From NCBI GenBank assembly GCA_028336925.1, contig JAOKVV010000016.1, positions 1 through 36,282 of the forward strand: a DNA stretch of 36,282 bases. Direction: 5' to 3'. The stretch is from Vicingaceae bacterium. Lineage in GTDB: Bacteria > Bacteroidota > Bacteroidia > Flavobacteriales_E > Vicingaceae. The notes under the pieces are model-generated. The model saw only the letters and a program-made list of their open reading frames with translations. It was not told the DNA's origin and searched no databases. Both the position numbers and the translations under genes were made by a program. The number at the start of each line of letters is the position of its first letter. The stretch's first letter is position 1. Of this stretch, positions 34,990 to 36,282 are shown in pieces.

Positions 34990-35520
34990 ATGGAGTCTTC
35001 TGACATTGTAGTAGGGTTGGATATTGGAACTACCAAGATTGTGGTCATGGTAGGTCGCAAGAATGAGCACGGTAAACTGGAAGTTTTGGGCATGGGTAAG
35101 TCTGAATCATTGGGTGTTACACGCGGCGTGGTTGCGAATATTGAGAAAACGGTTCACTCTATTCGCCTTGCAGTTGAAGAAGCCGAGCAAAAAAGTGGTG
35201 TAGATATCAAGGTGGTGAATGTAGGTATTGCGGGTCAGCATATAAAAAGTTTGCAGCACAGAGGAATTCGGGTACGTAACTCTTTAGACGATGAAATCAG
35301 TCAAGATGATATTGATTTGTTGATCAATGATATGCATAAATTAGTAATGCTACCTGGTGAAGAAATTATTGATGTATTGCCACAAGAATTTATTGTAGAC
35401 AACGAGCAGGGAATCAAAGATCCTGTAGGAATGTCTGGAATTCGATTGGAGGCTAATTTTCATATCATCACTGGTCAAGTCGCGGCAGCAAAAAATATTT
35501 CTAAATGTATCCATAAGGCA
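34990..35520 (+). CDS. ftsA: Cell division protein FtsA, N-terminal 177 codons (interrupted)
   Basis: The frame begins [20 protein letters not shown], the first phosphate loop of the actin-like fold, followed by [33 protein letters not shown] and, at the end, [20 protein letters not shown]. This is normal FtsA of the SHS2-containing actin family that anchors FtsZ to the membrane. At about 35511-35525 the sequence switches in frame to GroEL. The rest of FtsA (second actin half, membrane-targeting helix) and ftsZ, which should follow, are absent. Confidence 0.93.
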
Positions 35521-36282
35521 GTAGCTTCTATCGTAGCCGAATTAAAGAAAGTTTCTAAAACGGTAGGTGATGATAATAAGAAAATAGAGCAAGTCGCTAC
35601 TATTTCTGCAAACAACGATAATTCAATCGGTAAGTTAATCGCTGAAGCGATGGCGAAAGTAAAAAAAGAAGGTGTAATTACTGTAGAAGAAGCAAAAGGA
35701 ACAGAAACAACTGTAGAAGTTGTGGAAGGTATGCAGTTCGACAGAGGTTATTTATCTCCTTACTTTGTTACTGATACAGAGAAAATGATCGCTGATTTAG
35801 ATAACCCTTACGTATTGATCTACGACAAGAAGGTTTCTAACATGAAGGATTTATTACCGATTTTAGAGAAATCTGCACAATCGGGAAGACCTTTATTGAT
35901 TATCGCTGAAGATGTAGAAGGAGAAGCTTTAGCTACATTGGTAGTGAACAAAATCAGAGGATCACTAAAAATTGCTGCTGTAAAAGCACCTGGATTTGGT
36001 GACAGAAGAAAAGAAATGCTAGAAGACATTGCTATTTTGACTGGTGGTACTGTAATTTCTGAAGAAAGAGGGTATAAATTAGAAAATGCTGACCTTTCAT
36101 ATTTAGGTGAGGCAGAAAAAATTACTATCGACAAAGACAATACAACCATCGTAAATGGTGCAGGTCAGAAAGAAGATATTCAGTCTCGTGTTTCTCAAAT
36201 AAAAGCACAGATGGAAAATACGACATCTGATTACGATAGAGAAAAGTTACAAGAGCGTTTGGCTAAATTAGCTGGAGGTGTA
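35521..36282 (+). CDS. groL: Chaperonin GroEL fragment fused in frame behind FtsA; runs off the window
   Basis: 254 codons, open to the window edge. They correspond to about residues 119-376 of the E. coli protein: [86 protein letters not shown] and [20 protein letters not shown]. This covers the intermediate and apical domains. The first equatorial part with the GDGTTT nucleotide motif is missing, and no groES lies upstream. The piece is intact and Bacteroidota-like ([16 protein letters not shown]). As it stands it has no start of its own. It is either half of a chimeric assembly or part of a real rearrangement. Confidence 0.93.

Noticed and set aside
35820-36149. 109-aa minus-strand ORF
   Set aside because: Antisense shadow of the groEL fragment, whose plus-strand codons match the family throughout.
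1-36282. CRISPR array, insertion sequence, prophage or integrase
   Set aside because: No spaced direct-repeat array, no transposase or integrase reading frame and no terminal inverted repeats with target duplication were seen.

Overview
The window looks like a chromosomal segment of a Bacteroidota bacterium, most likely Flavobacteriales (the order is an inference). The base composition is AT-rich. Three secreted proteins end in type IX secretion (T9SS) C-terminal sorting domains. GSCFA, DUF3108 and head-GIN (DUF2807) families are present, several genes have the Bacteroidota -7 promoter element TAnnTTTG, and the gene order engB / alpha-beta hydrolase / mraZ-dcw cluster is typical of the phylum.

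Layout. (1) 2-2059: C-terminal two thirds of glycine dehydrogenase GcvP. (2) 2176-8747: a tandem array of three full-length paralogous T9SS cargo proteins (630, 628 and 621 aa), each followed by its own terminator, plus a strongly deleted fourth copy with three nonsense codons. (3) 8985-13291, minus strand: a tightly spaced GSCFA / M23 peptidase / tryptophan-dioxygenase-family operon, with a DUF3108 gene upstream that has its own terminator. (4) 13448-13940: a frameshifted small lipoprotein. (5) 14121-18861: leuS (-), SPFH protein (+), a 58-aa Arc-like ribbon-helix-helix protein (+), and a FrnE/DsbA-like oxidoreductase (-). (6) 19024-20834: a translationally coupled pair (PagL-like outer-membrane protein and head-GIN lipoprotein), each interrupted by one in-frame nonsense codon. 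(7) 20838-22349, minus strand: engB and an alpha/beta hydrolase. (8) 22551-36282: the division and cell wall (dcw) cluster mraZ-rsmH-ftsL-ftsI-murE-mraY-murD-ftsW-murG-murC-ftsQ-ftsA, nearly all genes overlapping or a few bases apart, preceded by a three-copy decamer that fits a MraZ operator.

The dcw genes cover peptidoglycan precursor synthesis (MurE, MurD, MurC, MraY, MurG), septal polymerisation (FtsW, FtsI), the divisome (FtsL, FtsQ, FtsA), and 16S rRNA methylation with autoregulation (RsmH, MraZ). The DNPR motif in MurE points to meso-diaminopimelate as third residue of the stem peptide.

The most anomalous spot is the right end. The ftsA frame runs for 177 codons and then, without a stop or frame change, becomes the apical and intermediate part of the chaperonin GroEL up to the window edge. 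The switch lies in a short stretch both genes could share. An assembly or amplification chimera is the likeliest explanation. I found no convincing unknown multi-gene system. The best biological leads are the T9SS paralog array with a conserved vicinal Cys-Cys, the cluster of recently broken accessory genes, and several small repeats.
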